A stretch of DNA of 34,092 nt, from the IMG/VR virus record IMGVR_UViG_3300006802_000277, positions 1 to 34,092 of that record. One strand, given 5' to 3'. The position numbers and the translations under genes were made by a program. A model generated the notes under the pieces. It saw nothing but the letters and a program-made list of their open reading frames with translations. It was not told the origin of the DNA and ran no database searches. Positions 1-8,168 of this stretch are shown here, piece after piece. The stretch's first letter is position 1. Each line of letters begins with the position of its first letter. This DNA is from a virus.

Positions 1-642
1 TACATCCACAAGATTTTCGAAGACGGTGTGAACTACACCAAGGTCGAAGACTTGCATCGGCTGTCTAACATGCTGATGGAGGAGTATCACGTCACACCTA
101 AGCGGAAGAAGGATACCGACAAGTGTATCAACAACTTTCTCAGATTCAACAGCAATCTCAAGGGTGAGACAGTTTCTTGCGAGCTTCACAGCAAGATCGA
201 GCTAGCCGAGGGGATGCAGTATGAGTTCGTCATCGACCGGATCGTCAAGGGGCCGGAGGGCGGCTACCTCATCATAGACTACAAGACCTCAAAACGAGAG
301 AAGACCAAGGTAGAACTTTTTAACGACAACCAGCTTCGCGGGTATGCTTACGCAGTTAACAAACTGTATGACGTTCCGTTTGGCAAGATTACCTGCGCCC
401 ATTACTACCCGCTGACTAACAATCTGGTGACGGTCAGATACTCAGCATCACAGATCTTCGAGTGGAAGAAGCGCCAGATCAACAAGGTCTGGAGAATTCG
501 CAAGATGAAGAAGACCGAGTTCGTCCCAATGGAGAACGAGTTCTGTAACTGGTGTGAATACAAGAACGGCTATTGCCCAAAGTTCAACGACCCACACACT
601 GTGAAGCACTGCATCAACGAAGAGAAAGAAGCTAAGAAATGA
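1..642 (+). CDS. RecB/Cas4-type PD-(D/E)XK nuclease, 5' truncated by window
   Basis: The frame is open from the first base, so this is the last 213 residues of a gene that begins outside the window; the GTG at 28 is probably not its start. Numbered from the window edge, the nuclease core is visible: D79 in an IDR motif, then D93-Y94-K95 in IIDYKTS, and Q111 in a QLRGYAYAV segment. This is the RecB-family order of metal and catalytic residues. A C-terminal C182-x2-C185-x6-C192 cluster resembles the iron-sulfur cysteines of AddB and Cas4; a fourth ligand could be upstream or C41. Such proteins cut or resect DNA during recombination or replication. It is richer in G+C than the genes to its right (28/60 and 30/60 G+C in the first two 60-base lines) and uses many C-ending codons. 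A terminator hairpin follows at 703. The fold is fairly sure; the exact role is not. Confidence 0.8.
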   Translation, partial: YIHKIFEDGVNYTKVEDLHRLSNMLMEEYHVTPKRKKDTDKCINNFLRFNSNLKGETVSCELHSKIELAEGMQYEFVIDRIVKGPEGGYLIIDYKTSKREKTKVELFNDNQLRGYAYAVNKLYDVPFGKITCAHYYPLTNNLVTVRYSASQIFEWKKRQINKVWRIRKMKKTEFVPMENEFCNWCEYKNGYCPKFNDPHTVKHCINEEKEAKK

Positions 643-943
643 ATGGAGAATATATCTCTATATCAATAGAATCAAAAAAATCTATAATAATTTCTTTCTT
701 ATAACGTCCCTTATTAGTTAAATAATTAATGAGGGACGTTTTCTTTATTGGTTTCTGATTCTTCATGGCTTGAAGAATCTTTAGTTGAAAAAGTTTAACT
801 AATCTCTCGGAGTAGAGATGCTTCCAATCTTCTCTGAACTTAAAGCTTAAAGTGTATTCTATTAAATCATAGAACTCTAATATGCTTATCTTTATGTCGT
901 TATCATACATACCTATACCTAAAAACACCAAGGCTTCAAGCAT
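632..943 (-). CDS. Small hypothetical protein, uncertain
   Basis: This 103-residue minus-strand frame is the only one that fills the 643-994 interval. I do not recognise it. The product looks protein-like: mixed charged and hydrophobic helices, a W in a REDWKHLYSERL stretch, a KKTSLINYLTNKGRYKKE segment that could be a helix-turn-helix-like DNA contact, and an acidic C terminus. The first ATG has AAGGA directly abutting it (too close). The ATG at codon 12, 10 bases after TAGG, is an alternative start giving 92 residues. A TATAAAGC box on the minus strand at 970-977 could drive it. Against it, its 3' third contains the + strand terminator hairpin, and its last 11 bases overlap the end of the nuclease gene. 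In T4-like phages small regulators such as gp33 have this size, but I see no gp33 similarity. Confidence 0.45.
   Translation of the reverse strand: MLEALVFLGIGMYDNDIKISILEFYDLIEYTLSFKFREDWKHLYSERLVKLFQLKILQAMKNQKPIKKTSLINYLTNKGRYKKEIIIDFFDSIDIEIYSPFIS
703..748 (+). terminator. Rho-independent terminator, 17-bp stem with T-rich tail
   Basis: Bases 703-719 pair with 724-740 around a 4-base loop (720-723). The outer nine pairs (703-711 with 732-740) are perfect Watson-Crick pairs. The inner stem contains two G-U pairs (712/731 and 717/726), and TTTTCTTTATT follows at 739. The two wobbles pair only in + strand RNA and would be A/C mismatches in minus-strand RNA. Together with the T-tract this points to function on the + strand, ending transcription of the upstream nuclease gene. 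It lies inside the minus-strand frame 632-943. Confidence 0.8.
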
Positions 944-994
944 TCCTTAGCCTGACCAAGCTTAAATAAGCTTTATAGCGAGATTTTTTCGAAA
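944..994. promoter_or_regulatory. Divergent late-promoter-like region
   Basis: This 51-base gap lies between a possible minus-strand gene (start 943) and the long + strand tail block (start 995). On the + strand, CTTAAATA at 961-968 matches the T4 late consensus TATAAATA at 6 of 8 positions, with the ATG 27 bases later. On the minus strand, TATAAAGC (970-977) matches at 6 of 8, with its ATG 27 bases away. No conventional -35 box is obvious, which fits late promoters of T4 type that use a phage sigma factor. Calling these late promoters is an inference from motif and context. Confidence 0.45.
958..973. repeat. Perfect 7-bp inverted repeat
   Basis: AAGCTTA (958-964) and TAAGCTT (967-973) are exact reverse complements separated by AA. 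The repeat overlaps the + strand late-promoter-like box and touches the minus-strand one. It could be an operator or simply reflect two overlapping promoters. It lacks a T-tract, so it is not a terminator. Confidence 0.6.
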
Positions 995-1510
995 ATGAGT
1001 GATCTACTAAAAAATTTTTCTTCAGCAATGAACGATATTGGACTTCGTAGTCAAGTATCTAGGAAAAGAGTAGTTAGTAGTTTTGGTATCAAACCTGGTT
1101 CTGTATACACATTTTTCTACGAAGGCAAGCAAGTTGTATTTTACGTAGTTCAAACTAACAGAGCACCACAAGCAGTTTATATCTCTAATCAAGGAAATAA
1201 GCTAGTCACTGGGTTTAAAACTGAATTTAACCCAGAAGAAACTAATGAATCCTTAAAGCTATTAGTTAAGAATTTATTTTCTAGTAGAAGAACAGCTAAA
1301 TATAGTAAGGCTACAGAAAGAGCTATTGCTGCTAAAGATCCTGTAGATAACAGAACCATTAGAGACTTAGGTAACGGGAAGTCTGGGGATAATATCCCAC
1401 CCAGTAGAACTAAAACCTTAATTGCTATCGCAGGAATACGGAACTTTAGAACTTATAACTTCAAAAAGATGTCTAATATTTATCAAATTATATTAAATAA
1501 GCAGGGATAA
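995..1510 (+). CDS. Hypothetical protein preceding tape measure
   Basis: This 171-residue protein is the first gene of the long + strand tail block. I do not recognise the family. The N-terminal half (about residues 33-80) reads as a small beta domain (GSVYTFFYEGKQVVFYVVQ), followed by a charged helical stretch with two arginine-rich patches (SSRRTAKYSKATER) and a C-terminal FRTYNFKKMSNIYQI motif. There are no cysteines, signal peptide or membrane segment. No clear Shine-Dalgarno is visible, as the ATG follows a T-rich run. It ends one base before the tape-measure gene, so the two are probably co-translated. Position suggests a tail-assembly factor, minor tube protein or tape-measure chaperone, but the sequence does not prove any of these. 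Confidence 0.75.
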   Translation: MSDLLKNFSSAMNDIGLRSQVSRKRVVSSFGIKPGSVYTFFYEGKQVVFYVVQTNRAPQAVYISNQGNKLVTGFKTEFNPEETNESLKLLVKNLFSSRRTAKYSKATERAIAAKDPVDNRTIRDLGNGKSGDNIPPSRTKTLIAIAGIRNFRTYNFKKMSNIYQIILNKQG

Positions 1511-1511
1511 C

Positions 1512-3392
1512 ATGGACGATAGAAAAGCAAGTGACCTAATAGAAGAGCTTAGAAAAGGCAGAGACCAGAGTAAAAGCGTTACAGAAGAATTAACTGATAT
1601 TAACAGTTTTCTAAAGCAACAAACAGCTTATCTTCGTTTAAATACTAGAGCATCTGAAATTTTAGGAATAAGCTTAAAAACTAGTCAGACTAGTATGAAA
1701 AGCTTAACGGCAGGGTTCGGTGCGATAGATAATGAACTTCAACAATTAAAACAAAATTTTAGTGATTTATTTACGACTAACCTTGCTCAAGTCGCTGGTA
1801 ATAAATTTGCTGGTGCAGCAATGAAAGAGCTTGGTGGAGATTTAAAAGCCCTTGTCCCAGTAACAACAGCTAATACTGTTCGATTAGCTTTATTCCAAGC
1901 TGGGTTAGAGAGAAACTCTGAAAGTTTATCCCTGTTTTTAGCTAGATCAGAGATTCTTGGAGAGAGTCTAGAGCAAGTTACTTTTAATCTTAGAGGAGTA
2001 AAAAATAACTTAGGACTAAATGATAAAACCCAAGTTATGCTTATTGACGCAGTTTCTACTGCTGCGGGAACTTATAAAACTTCTAGTGAAAGTGTTTTAA
2101 GAGGCTTACTATCCTTATCCAATGTTTTAGCTGTAACTAATACCCGAGTTAACCCAGAGACAGCTAGACTTATTACGTTGGTCCAAGGTATGGTTGATAG
2201 GGTAGCCCCTGACGCTCTACAAACAGCACTAGAGCCCCTACTTACCAGAGGCCCTGAATCTATTAGACTTGCAGGAGCCCTTGGGGTAGGGGCTGAACTA
2301 CAAAGACTTCAGGCAGGTGTGGGTAGTCAAGCAGAACAAGTAGAAAACCTTCAAAAGATACTGAGAGCTTTTGTGTCTTTCCGTGACCAGTTTGTTAGTG
2401 GAGATGTTCAATCTAATATTCTTACGTCTGATTTGATAGAGAAAGTAACACTTCTTAATTTAAATCAAATAGAAACTTTAAGAATAGCTGAACAATCTAT
2501 ACAACAAAACAAAAATAATATTGAAAAAATTGCTTCTATAAACGACGCTCAACTCAGTGTTGAGAAGCTAATGAAACATTTGTTCGATGGGTTCTCGGTA
2601 TTAAAAAATGGTATATTCCTATATCTAGAAAGATTAGTTGATAAGTGGGGACCAGAAGCCTTGAGTAAACTAGGTTTAATTGCTGCTGCTGTAGGAGTAG
2701 TTGTCGCGGGTTTAGCGGCTGTATCCTTGGCTTTAGCTCCGATAGCTCTCCTAATTGGTCCTTTACTTACAATAGCAAGTGGTATACTAGCTATAGCACT
2801 TTCTGTGGCAACTTTTGCCGTTCAAAATCCAGGTCTAATTGCTCTAGGCACTCTGGTGAGTTCGTTCACTCCAGCAGGAGGGATTACATCCTTGATGAAC
2901 CAATTGGGAAGCATGATCGTAGGCTTTATAACGACTTATATGAGTATTAGTAAAACACAGCTTGATAAATTTGTAGCTGACGCTACGACATATATTACGT
3001 CTATTCTCCCTCCTGGTTTGGTAAGTGGGGATTGGTTTAAAATGATAAAAGATACAGTAACTGATTTAGAAAAAAGTGTAGTTGATGCCCTCGCACCAAT
3101 AGCTCAAGATACAGATGTTTTAGCGAATGATGTTAGACAACAAAAATTCTCTGATTTAGAGAATGAAGCCAGGAGATACTCTATGTCTCATGCTAAGATT
3201 CTATCTGAGATAATCAAAAAGTCTAACAGAGACTTAAGTGTTGACATGACCGCTGAAAATGCTAGGTATGAGATGGTTAAACAGAATCTTTATTTACGAA
3301 CTATAGCTGAACACTTAGAAAGACAATCTGATCTAATGATGGATACCAAGTTCAGATGGAATAACGCTAAATCAGGAGATGGATCAAAATGA
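1512..3392 (+). CDS. Tail tape measure protein (gp29-like)
   Basis: This 626-residue protein has tape-measure architecture. It has a long helical, coiled-coil-prone N terminus (Leu, Gln, Glu, Lys rich, residues 1-90) and a mostly helical centre. A strongly hydrophobic block of small residues covers about 387-440 (runs such as LIAAAVGVVVAGLAAV), with another hydrophobic segment near 463-482 and a charged helical C terminus. Tape measures fill the tail tube, fix its length and can enter the host membrane during DNA ejection. Its size is close to T4 gp29 (590 residues). It starts one base after the preceding stop with a GCAGGGA ribosome-binding site, and its TGA overlaps the next ATG (ATGA). Downstream genes follow the standard contractile-tail order, which supports the call. 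Confidence 0.75.
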   Translation: MDDRKASDLIEELRKGRDQSKSVTEELTDINSFLKQQTAYLRLNTRASEILGISLKTSQTSMKSLTAGFGAIDNELQQLKQNFSDLFTTNLAQVAGNKFAGAAMKELGGDLKALVPVTTANTVRLALFQAGLERNSESLSLFLARSEILGESLEQVTFNLRGVKNNLGLNDKTQVMLIDAVSTAAGTYKTSSESVLRGLLSLSNVLAVTNTRVNPETARLITLVQGMVDRVAPDALQTALEPLLTRGPESIRLAGALGVGAELQRLQAGVGSQAEQVENLQKILRAFVSFRDQFVSGDVQSNILTSDLIEKVTLLNLNQIETLRIAEQSIQQNKNNIEKIASINDAQLSVEKLMKHLFDGFSVLKNGIFLYLERLVDKWGPEALSKLGLIAAAVGVVVAGLAAVSLALAPIALLIGPLLTIASGILAIALSVATFAVQNPGLIALGTLVSSFTPAGGITSLMNQLGSMIVGFITTYMSISKTQLDKFVADATTYITSILPPGLVSGDWFKMIKDTVTDLEKSVVDALAPIAQDTDVLANDVRQQKFSDLENEARRYSMSHAKILSEIIKKSNRDLSVDMTAENARYEMVKQNLYLRTIAEHLERQSDLMMDTKFRWNNAKSGDGSK

Positions 3393-4288
3393 CAGCTTAC
3401 GGCGATAAAGAAATCAGAGATAGGCAATTACATAAGAAAGGCTGGATAGAGTTCATCTTCCCAGAGAAAGGCAAGAGTAACTCTAAAAGTATTACTAGCA
3501 GTAATAAAATAAAAATGCCTTTTTATGAAAACCCTACCATCATCGAAATGAAATCAAGTAGACTTTCTACTTATAAATTAATAGGAAGAAACAGTGATTT
3601 ATATTCATATCTAGGAGCAGATTCTAGACAATTTGAATTGCAGTTTAGCTTCACTTTACCACACTTATTTCATTTTTTAGAAAGTTTTCCTAAAGCATTA
3701 CCAAAACAAAATCGCAAGTTTACTTTCTTAGGTAATGATAGAAAACTTAATCAGATATCTGAACCTTCTTTGTTAGACATTTTTGATGAAGCTGATAGGC
3801 TAGGTTTAGCTAGAAAAAATACAACAGCAGAACCTGAAGTAATCTCTGATACTTTTGAAGAAATTGGTCCACTAAAAGCAAGACAATCTATTAAAAACTT
3901 TGAAGAGAGATTTTTAGACTTTAGAGACTTAAATAGTGATCCACAAGGTGTTAGAGGGGCCTACCTATTTTTTATAAATTTAGTTAGATCTAGCGTAATA
4001 GGAAGTGAAGAAATTGGTTTAGGACCTCCAATCCTTAGATTGAATTTTGGAGCTATGTATAAAGACATTCCGTGTATTGTCACCAAATACAATATTGAAA
4101 TGGATCAGGATTCAGGGTATGATACTGTAACACTACTACCAAGAAGAGTTAATATTAATCTTAGTATGAATGAAGTTAGAGTGGGAGATTTCACATACCA
4201 TAACCCAAAAAACAAGGGAGTCGCAGACGACAATATCCCAACTTGGGAGTCTTTATTTAGGGCAGGAACTCTAGACCCTAGAGCTTAA
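3389..4288 (+). CDS. Baseplate tail-tube cap/initiator protein (gp48/gp54-like)
   Basis: This 299-residue protein is near the length of T4 gp54 (320). The C-terminal half reads PPILRLNFGAMY, then CIVTKYNIEMDQDSGYDTVT, then LLPRRVNINLSMNEV. This is the strand pattern of tube-initiator proteins, in which a tube-like beta-barrel binds the hub and starts tube polymerisation. The N-terminal half has a charged leader and a beta domain (YKLIGRNSDLYSYLGADSRQ). It starts with ATGA overlap from the tape-measure gene, so translation is likely coupled. It sits between tape measure and gp53-like genes, where P2-type operons carry gpU and T4 carries gp48/gp54 nearby. Assignment rests on pattern plus position; a LysM-containing or gpU-type protein is the main alternative. 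Confidence 0.6.
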   Translation: MTAYGDKEIRDRQLHKKGWIEFIFPEKGKSNSKSITSSNKIKMPFYENPTIIEMKSSRLSTYKLIGRNSDLYSYLGADSRQFELQFSFTLPHLFHFLESFPKALPKQNRKFTFLGNDRKLNQISEPSLLDIFDEADRLGLARKNTTAEPEVISDTFEEIGPLKARQSIKNFEERFLDFRDLNSDPQGVRGAYLFFINLVRSSVIGSEEIGLGPPILRLNFGAMYKDIPCIVTKYNIEMDQDSGYDTVTLLPRRVNINLSMNEVRVGDFTYHNPKNKGVADDNIPTWESLFRAGTLDPRA

Positions 4289-4310
4289 AACATATAGCAG
4301 AATATGAAAA

Positions 4311-4589
4311 ATGATGCACTATGCAATGGGATCTGAGACTGTTTTCCATAAAGGAGTAACTCTAAAAACCATAGTTGGGAATACTCAAGCAGATAAGTTA
4401 GTTCAAAAATTTAATGAACAAGAAAAAACCACTTATACAAAAGTGCCTACAGGACTTGAACATAGACCTGATCTGCTAGCTAATCAACTATATGGAGATC
4501 CCGACCAAATATGGTTAGTGTGTTTATCATCTAATAGATTCGATGTTTTCGAAGATTTTGATTCCGGCTCTATAATAGAATTACTGTAA
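4311..4589 (+). CDS. gp53-like baseplate wedge protein (LysM/gpX-type)
   Basis: This 92-residue protein resembles the core of T4 gp53. The motif RPDLLANQLYGDPDQIWLV followed by SSNRFDVFEDF aligns well with RPEELANAIYGNPQLYWVL and the CNDNYDPY that follows in gp53. Gp53 locks adjacent baseplate wedges; the same small fold appears as gpX (LysM-like) in P2-type tails. It is much shorter than T4 gp53 (196 residues), lacking the C-terminal extension. Two ATG codons stand in tandem at 4311 and 4314, and either may be used. A 22-base AT-rich gap separates it from the previous gene, one of the wider gaps in the block. Confidence 0.75.
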   Translation: MMHYAMGSETVFHKGVTLKTIVGNTQADKLVQKFNEQEKTTYTKVPTGLEHRPDLLANQLYGDPDQIWLVCLSSNRFDVFEDFDSGSIIELL

Positions 4590-4590
4590 A

Positions 4591-7056
4591 ATGAATTCTC
4601 TAAATCCAACTCCTGGGCCGTGCATCCTAATAACAGACAACCCAGACATAGCAACTGCTTTTAATGATGAGAAAGTTACTGAGGCGGCAGGTAAAGGGAC
4701 TGCTTCGGTGGCTTATCTAATTAGCCGTATTAGAGATACTTACCCACAAAGCTCTTTATTTCTTAGTAATCAAAACACAGGTTTCCTGTCATTAGATGTT
4801 GAGTGCATGGCAAACTCTTCTCCAAGAGCAACCATTACAGCATTTGAAACTTCTGAATTTTTTGAACTAAATATTTTAAGATCTGCCATAGCAAATCTTT
4901 TAGAGAAAAAAAATAGCGTAACAGAGTTAAGACCAATTATTGGTCCAACTAGAATTTTTTACATAGCTTTTGGCTCTGGAGACGAATTAAATTATTGGTC
5001 GTCTTTTTCAGGATATAGACTCATAGGCGCGGAAAGTTTTGATAATTTTGATGAAGCTAGACGCATCACTTTAGAGTTTGCTGCTGGATTTAGTTTATCA
5101 GACTTTTCGACTGATGCAATAAGCACTTTTGCTAATCCTGCCTTAATTAGAGAAGGTTATATTGCAGTATTTGATAAATTTAACAAGAGAGGTTCTGGCG
5201 GCGAGGATTTCGCTCCGATAAGCGTTTATGCAGCAGCTAACCCAAATATCAAAGCTAGAAGGGACTATAGAAACAAAAATTTACCATTTTATCTTGCATC
5301 AATAGAAAATGTTATTGATAAAGCTCTTCAAGTAATTTTTGATACAGATAATATTTTTATTATAAATTATAAAGAGCCTTACCCTTTAATTCAGCGTATT
5401 ATATTAGAAAATACTGTCCCAATTACTTTAGAAGTTGAACTTTCTAATATTTTAAATTTATCTGAGTTACCAAGAGCAGGTTCTTTAGAATTACAAAAAT
5501 TTAGAGTATTTAATAAAATTTTAGAAAATATAGCATCAATTTTTAATTTTAATCTTACTCCTGGTATCAAATCGCCTTCTAAACAAATTAGAACTTTACA
5601 AGAAATCATAAGCACTGACGATTTAAATTACACATTAGAAAGTCTGAAAACTTTAGGATTTTCTTTAAATACAGACATAGAGGGAGGAGTAAGCAAAGTT
5701 GAGATTGATAGAATATTAAAAAGCTTTCAGGATGGATACAATAAGCTATTAGGAACTGATAGTTACTCTTACATAAGAGAATCCGACTTGAGTGTTTTAG
5801 CAGCAGCAGACGAAGCTTTAATTAAGCAATTTGGAAAAAGCTTTTTTGATAGACGTAAACCTTTAGTGATTTTTGGGCCAAAGGAATTAATATCTAATTA
5901 TTTTTACGGTCTAAGCTATAAAACAAATTTAACATCTGATTTTAACGAGTCCTCAGAACAAGTAAAAAAAGTAAATCAAAAAAACTTTGAGACAGTTTTT
6001 AACTTATACAATAGCCAAAACTTAAATGATAATACATTAATTAAATTACTAGAAGGTCAAGAGGACTTAAAACAAAAATTTAATAATGTAATTAAAAATA
6101 ATAACTATCCAATATTTAAACATAATATGCAAAATAGTAATGTTCTATCTTTGAAAATATCAGATAATAGAGCTTACTTATTGTTACTGTCCCAAGCTTA
6201 TTCAGTATTAAGTGCTTATGCTTCTATTAAAACAACTTTATTAAAAGATCCTGCTTCAGAGTTAGAGTCTCAAGAAGCAAAAGAAATAGACGCTGCCATA
6301 AAACGTAGGCAGTTTACAGACGCTAGCGCGATCGGACCTAGAACACAGCAAGCACAACAGCGTGTTGATGACGCAACTCAAATAGAAGTTGACGCTATAG
6401 TAAAAAAATATCAAGAGAAGAGAAAAGAAGGTTTTATTTATAGATTAGCAGCAGCTACAAACAAAGAAAGATTAGATATGCTTTTAAGAGAAGGACGATT
6501 TAGTCCTAATATTGATTACGTAATAACGTCTACCTTTCTAGGTAGACCAGCCCCAAGTAGCGAACAATTAGATGCTATAAAAGCAGAATTATTTAGTGAA
6601 CAGATTTCTGTAGAAAGAAAACTTGAATTACTGAAGAGTGATAGAGGATTTAGTGAAGAGTTATTACAACAAGAGGCAGAAGCCTATATTGACTCAAGAT
6701 TAGAGAAGTATGGTCTTATACGAAGATTGGAGGACGGTTATGCCTCAGATCCTATAGCATTTTTCTCTGATCAATTAGATGTATTAGATAAACACTTATT
6801 TCAAGTTGAAATAGAAACTTTACCATTCTTTGCTATATCAAATTTTAGTTTCTTATTAAGTCCTTGTTTCTTATTCTCTCAAAGACCTCCATTTATTGGA
6901 GATAGAAAAACTAGGAATCCACTAGACTCTATTAGTGGAGGCTATTATATTACAGGTTATCACCACACAATAGACCAAAATAAAGTCGTTAGTAGATTTG
7001 TATTGTTTTCACTTCAGACTAAAGATATAAATGAAGATGATAAGTTAGGAGGCTAA
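4591..7056 (+). CDS. Baseplate hub protein (gp27/gpD-like), enlarged
   Basis: This 821-residue protein immediately precedes the spike gene, the usual place for the hub. The C-terminal about 60 residues (ISNFSFLLSPC, then SGGYYITGYHHTIDQNKVVSRFVLFSL) match the closing strands of gp27/gpD/VgrG-type hub domains, which form the ring that holds the spike and joins the tail tube. It is about twice the length of T4 gp27 (391). A charged helical segment around residues 555-725 (many E, K, R, Q) looks like an insertion, and the middle is AT-rich and Asn/Lys-rich. It starts one base after the gp53-like stop, and no clear Shine-Dalgarno is seen. The hub role is inferred from position and the C terminus; most of the sequence I cannot match. 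Confidence 0.6.
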   Translation: MNSLNPTPGPCILITDNPDIATAFNDEKVTEAAGKGTASVAYLISRIRDTYPQSSLFLSNQNTGFLSLDVECMANSSPRATITAFETSEFFELNILRSAIANLLEKKNSVTELRPIIGPTRIFYIAFGSGDELNYWSSFSGYRLIGAESFDNFDEARRITLEFAAGFSLSDFSTDAISTFANPALIREGYIAVFDKFNKRGSGGEDFAPISVYAAANPNIKARRDYRNKNLPFYLASIENVIDKALQVIFDTDNIFIINYKEPYPLIQRIILENTVPITLEVELSNILNLSELPRAGSLELQKFRVFNKILENIASIFNFNLTPGIKSPSKQIRTLQEIISTDDLNYTLESLKTLGFSLNTDIEGGVSKVEIDRILKSFQDGYNKLLGTDSYSYIRESDLSVLAAADEALIKQFGKSFFDRRKPLVIFGPKELISNYFYGLSYKTNLTSDFNESSEQVKKVNQKNFETVFNLYNSQNLNDNTLIKLLEGQEDLKQKFNNVIKNNNYPIFKHNMQNSNVLSLKISDNRAYLLLLSQAYSVLSAYASIKTTLLKDPASELESQEAKEIDAAIKRRQFTDASAIGPRTQQAQQRVDDATQIEVDAIVKKYQEKRKEGFIYRLAAATNKERLDMLLREGRFSPNIDYVITSTFLGRPAPSSEQLDAIKAELFSEQISVERKLELLKSDRGFSEELLQQEAEAYIDSRLEKYGLIRRLEDGYASDPIAFFSDQLDVLDKHLFQVEIETLPFFAISNFSFLLSPCFLFSQRPPFIGDRKTRNPLDSISGGYYITGYHHTIDQNKVVSRFVLFSLQTKDINEDDKLGG

Positions 7057-7058
7057 AA

Positions 7059-8168
7059 ATGAAATTATTAACAGCAAGTGTCATTAGTAATACTGATATT
7101 TACCAAGCTGGTAGATTCATTGTTAGCTCAACATCATTTACTGGTCCTAGATCTTGTATTTACACAAGCCCATTCGGTGGTTTACATAATCCAATAGATG
7201 GACAAAAAGCTGGATTTTTTGCTATACCTAGCATTGGACAGACTGTATTAATAGCACAAACCGATGACGTAGGGGGAGATAACTACTACTTAATTAGTGT
7301 TGTCCACGACATCGACACTAGATCAGACGGAGACTCAATCCCAGTCGTAGCCCGGTCAGGGCCTGTTCCTAAAGAACTTTATGACCTATATCCGGGATCA
7401 CCTCAAAAAGTTGTAATTAGAGACGCTTACTCTAATCGTCTAGTCCTCTCGCACGCTTACGCGCCCGAGAAGAATAAAGAAGTGAATAGAGCCGAGTTGA
7501 TTGGATCAAAAGGAAAGAAGCTTAGTTTAGATGAAAGTCCGTTAGTTAATAGAATTAGCTTAGAGAACGAGTATAGAGACGGGTTTTATCTTACGTCAGA
7601 CATCTCACCGATTTCCCCAGACATGGGAGAAAGGCATATGATCCTCAGAACTGTGGGGATGATGCAGCATCTGAGTGAATTAGGAATAGAAATGATAGTA
7701 ACTGAAGGCACTGAATTAACTATTTCTAATGAATCAACTGGTATAAATTCTGGTGGTGCCGCTGCCTTTGGTAATGTTAATCTAAGATCAAAGTTTAAAG
7801 ATATTAACATAACTTCTGATGGAGAGACTGGTAATATCTTAATTAGATCGTTAGGTTCTGATGGCGTAATTCAACTTAATTCTAATGGCGATATAATTAT
7901 AAAAACACCTTCAGATAAAAATGTATACATTGAGAGTGGTAATATTAACATAAAAGCCGAAGAAACTCTTAATCTTGAAGCACAGAACGTATATATTAAA
8001 GGCAATAATGCTACGACAATTTCAGGTGGCGGATCTTCGGTTTTAGATTTAACACCTTCGGACGCGAGTCTAGGAGGAACCTTAGTTAATCTAGCACCGC
8101 CTACTCCCCTACAGGCACCAAACGGAGCCGAAACTCGAACAGCAATTCAGAATGATTACGGAGAATAA
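7059..8168 (+). CDS. Baseplate central spike (gp5/gpV/VgrG-like), no lysozyme domain
   Basis: This 369-residue protein begins with an OB-fold-like domain (about 15-90), with SPFGGLHNP, then GFFAIPSIGQTVLIAQ and DNYYLISVVHD strands typical of gp5/VgrG N termini. A linker domain follows. Residues about 245-330 are short alternating strands (GNILIRS, GVIQLNS, GDIIIKT, KNVYIES, GNINIKA, ETLNLEA, QNVYIKG), the pattern of the triple-stranded beta-prism needle. The trimeric spike pierces the outer membrane. T4 gp5 (575 residues) has a lysozyme domain between these parts; here it is absent, so peptidoglycan cutting must come from elsewhere. A GGAGG ribosome-binding site precedes the ATG at good spacing, the strongest in the block. 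It ends in TAATG overlap with the next gene. Confidence 0.8.
   Translation: MKLLTASVISNTDIYQAGRFIVSSTSFTGPRSCIYTSPFGGLHNPIDGQKAGFFAIPSIGQTVLIAQTDDVGGDNYYLISVVHDIDTRSDGDSIPVVARSGPVPKELYDLYPGSPQKVVIRDAYSNRLVLSHAYAPEKNKEVNRAELIGSKGKKLSLDESPLVNRISLENEYRDGFYLTSDISPISPDMGERHMILRTVGMMQHLSELGIEMIVTEGTELTISNESTGINSGGAAAFGNVNLRSKFKDINITSDGETGNILIRSLGSDGVIQLNSNGDIIIKTPSDKNVYIESGNINIKAEETLNLEAQNVYIKGNNATTISGGGSSVLDLTPSDASLGGTLVNLAPPTPLQAPNGAETRTAIQNDYGE

Noticed and set aside
1-642. Phage-encoded Cas4 as part of a CRISPR system
   Set aside because: The nuclease core and Cys cluster fit Cas4/AddB types, but no cas genes or repeats are nearby; such nucleases are common in phage replication modules.
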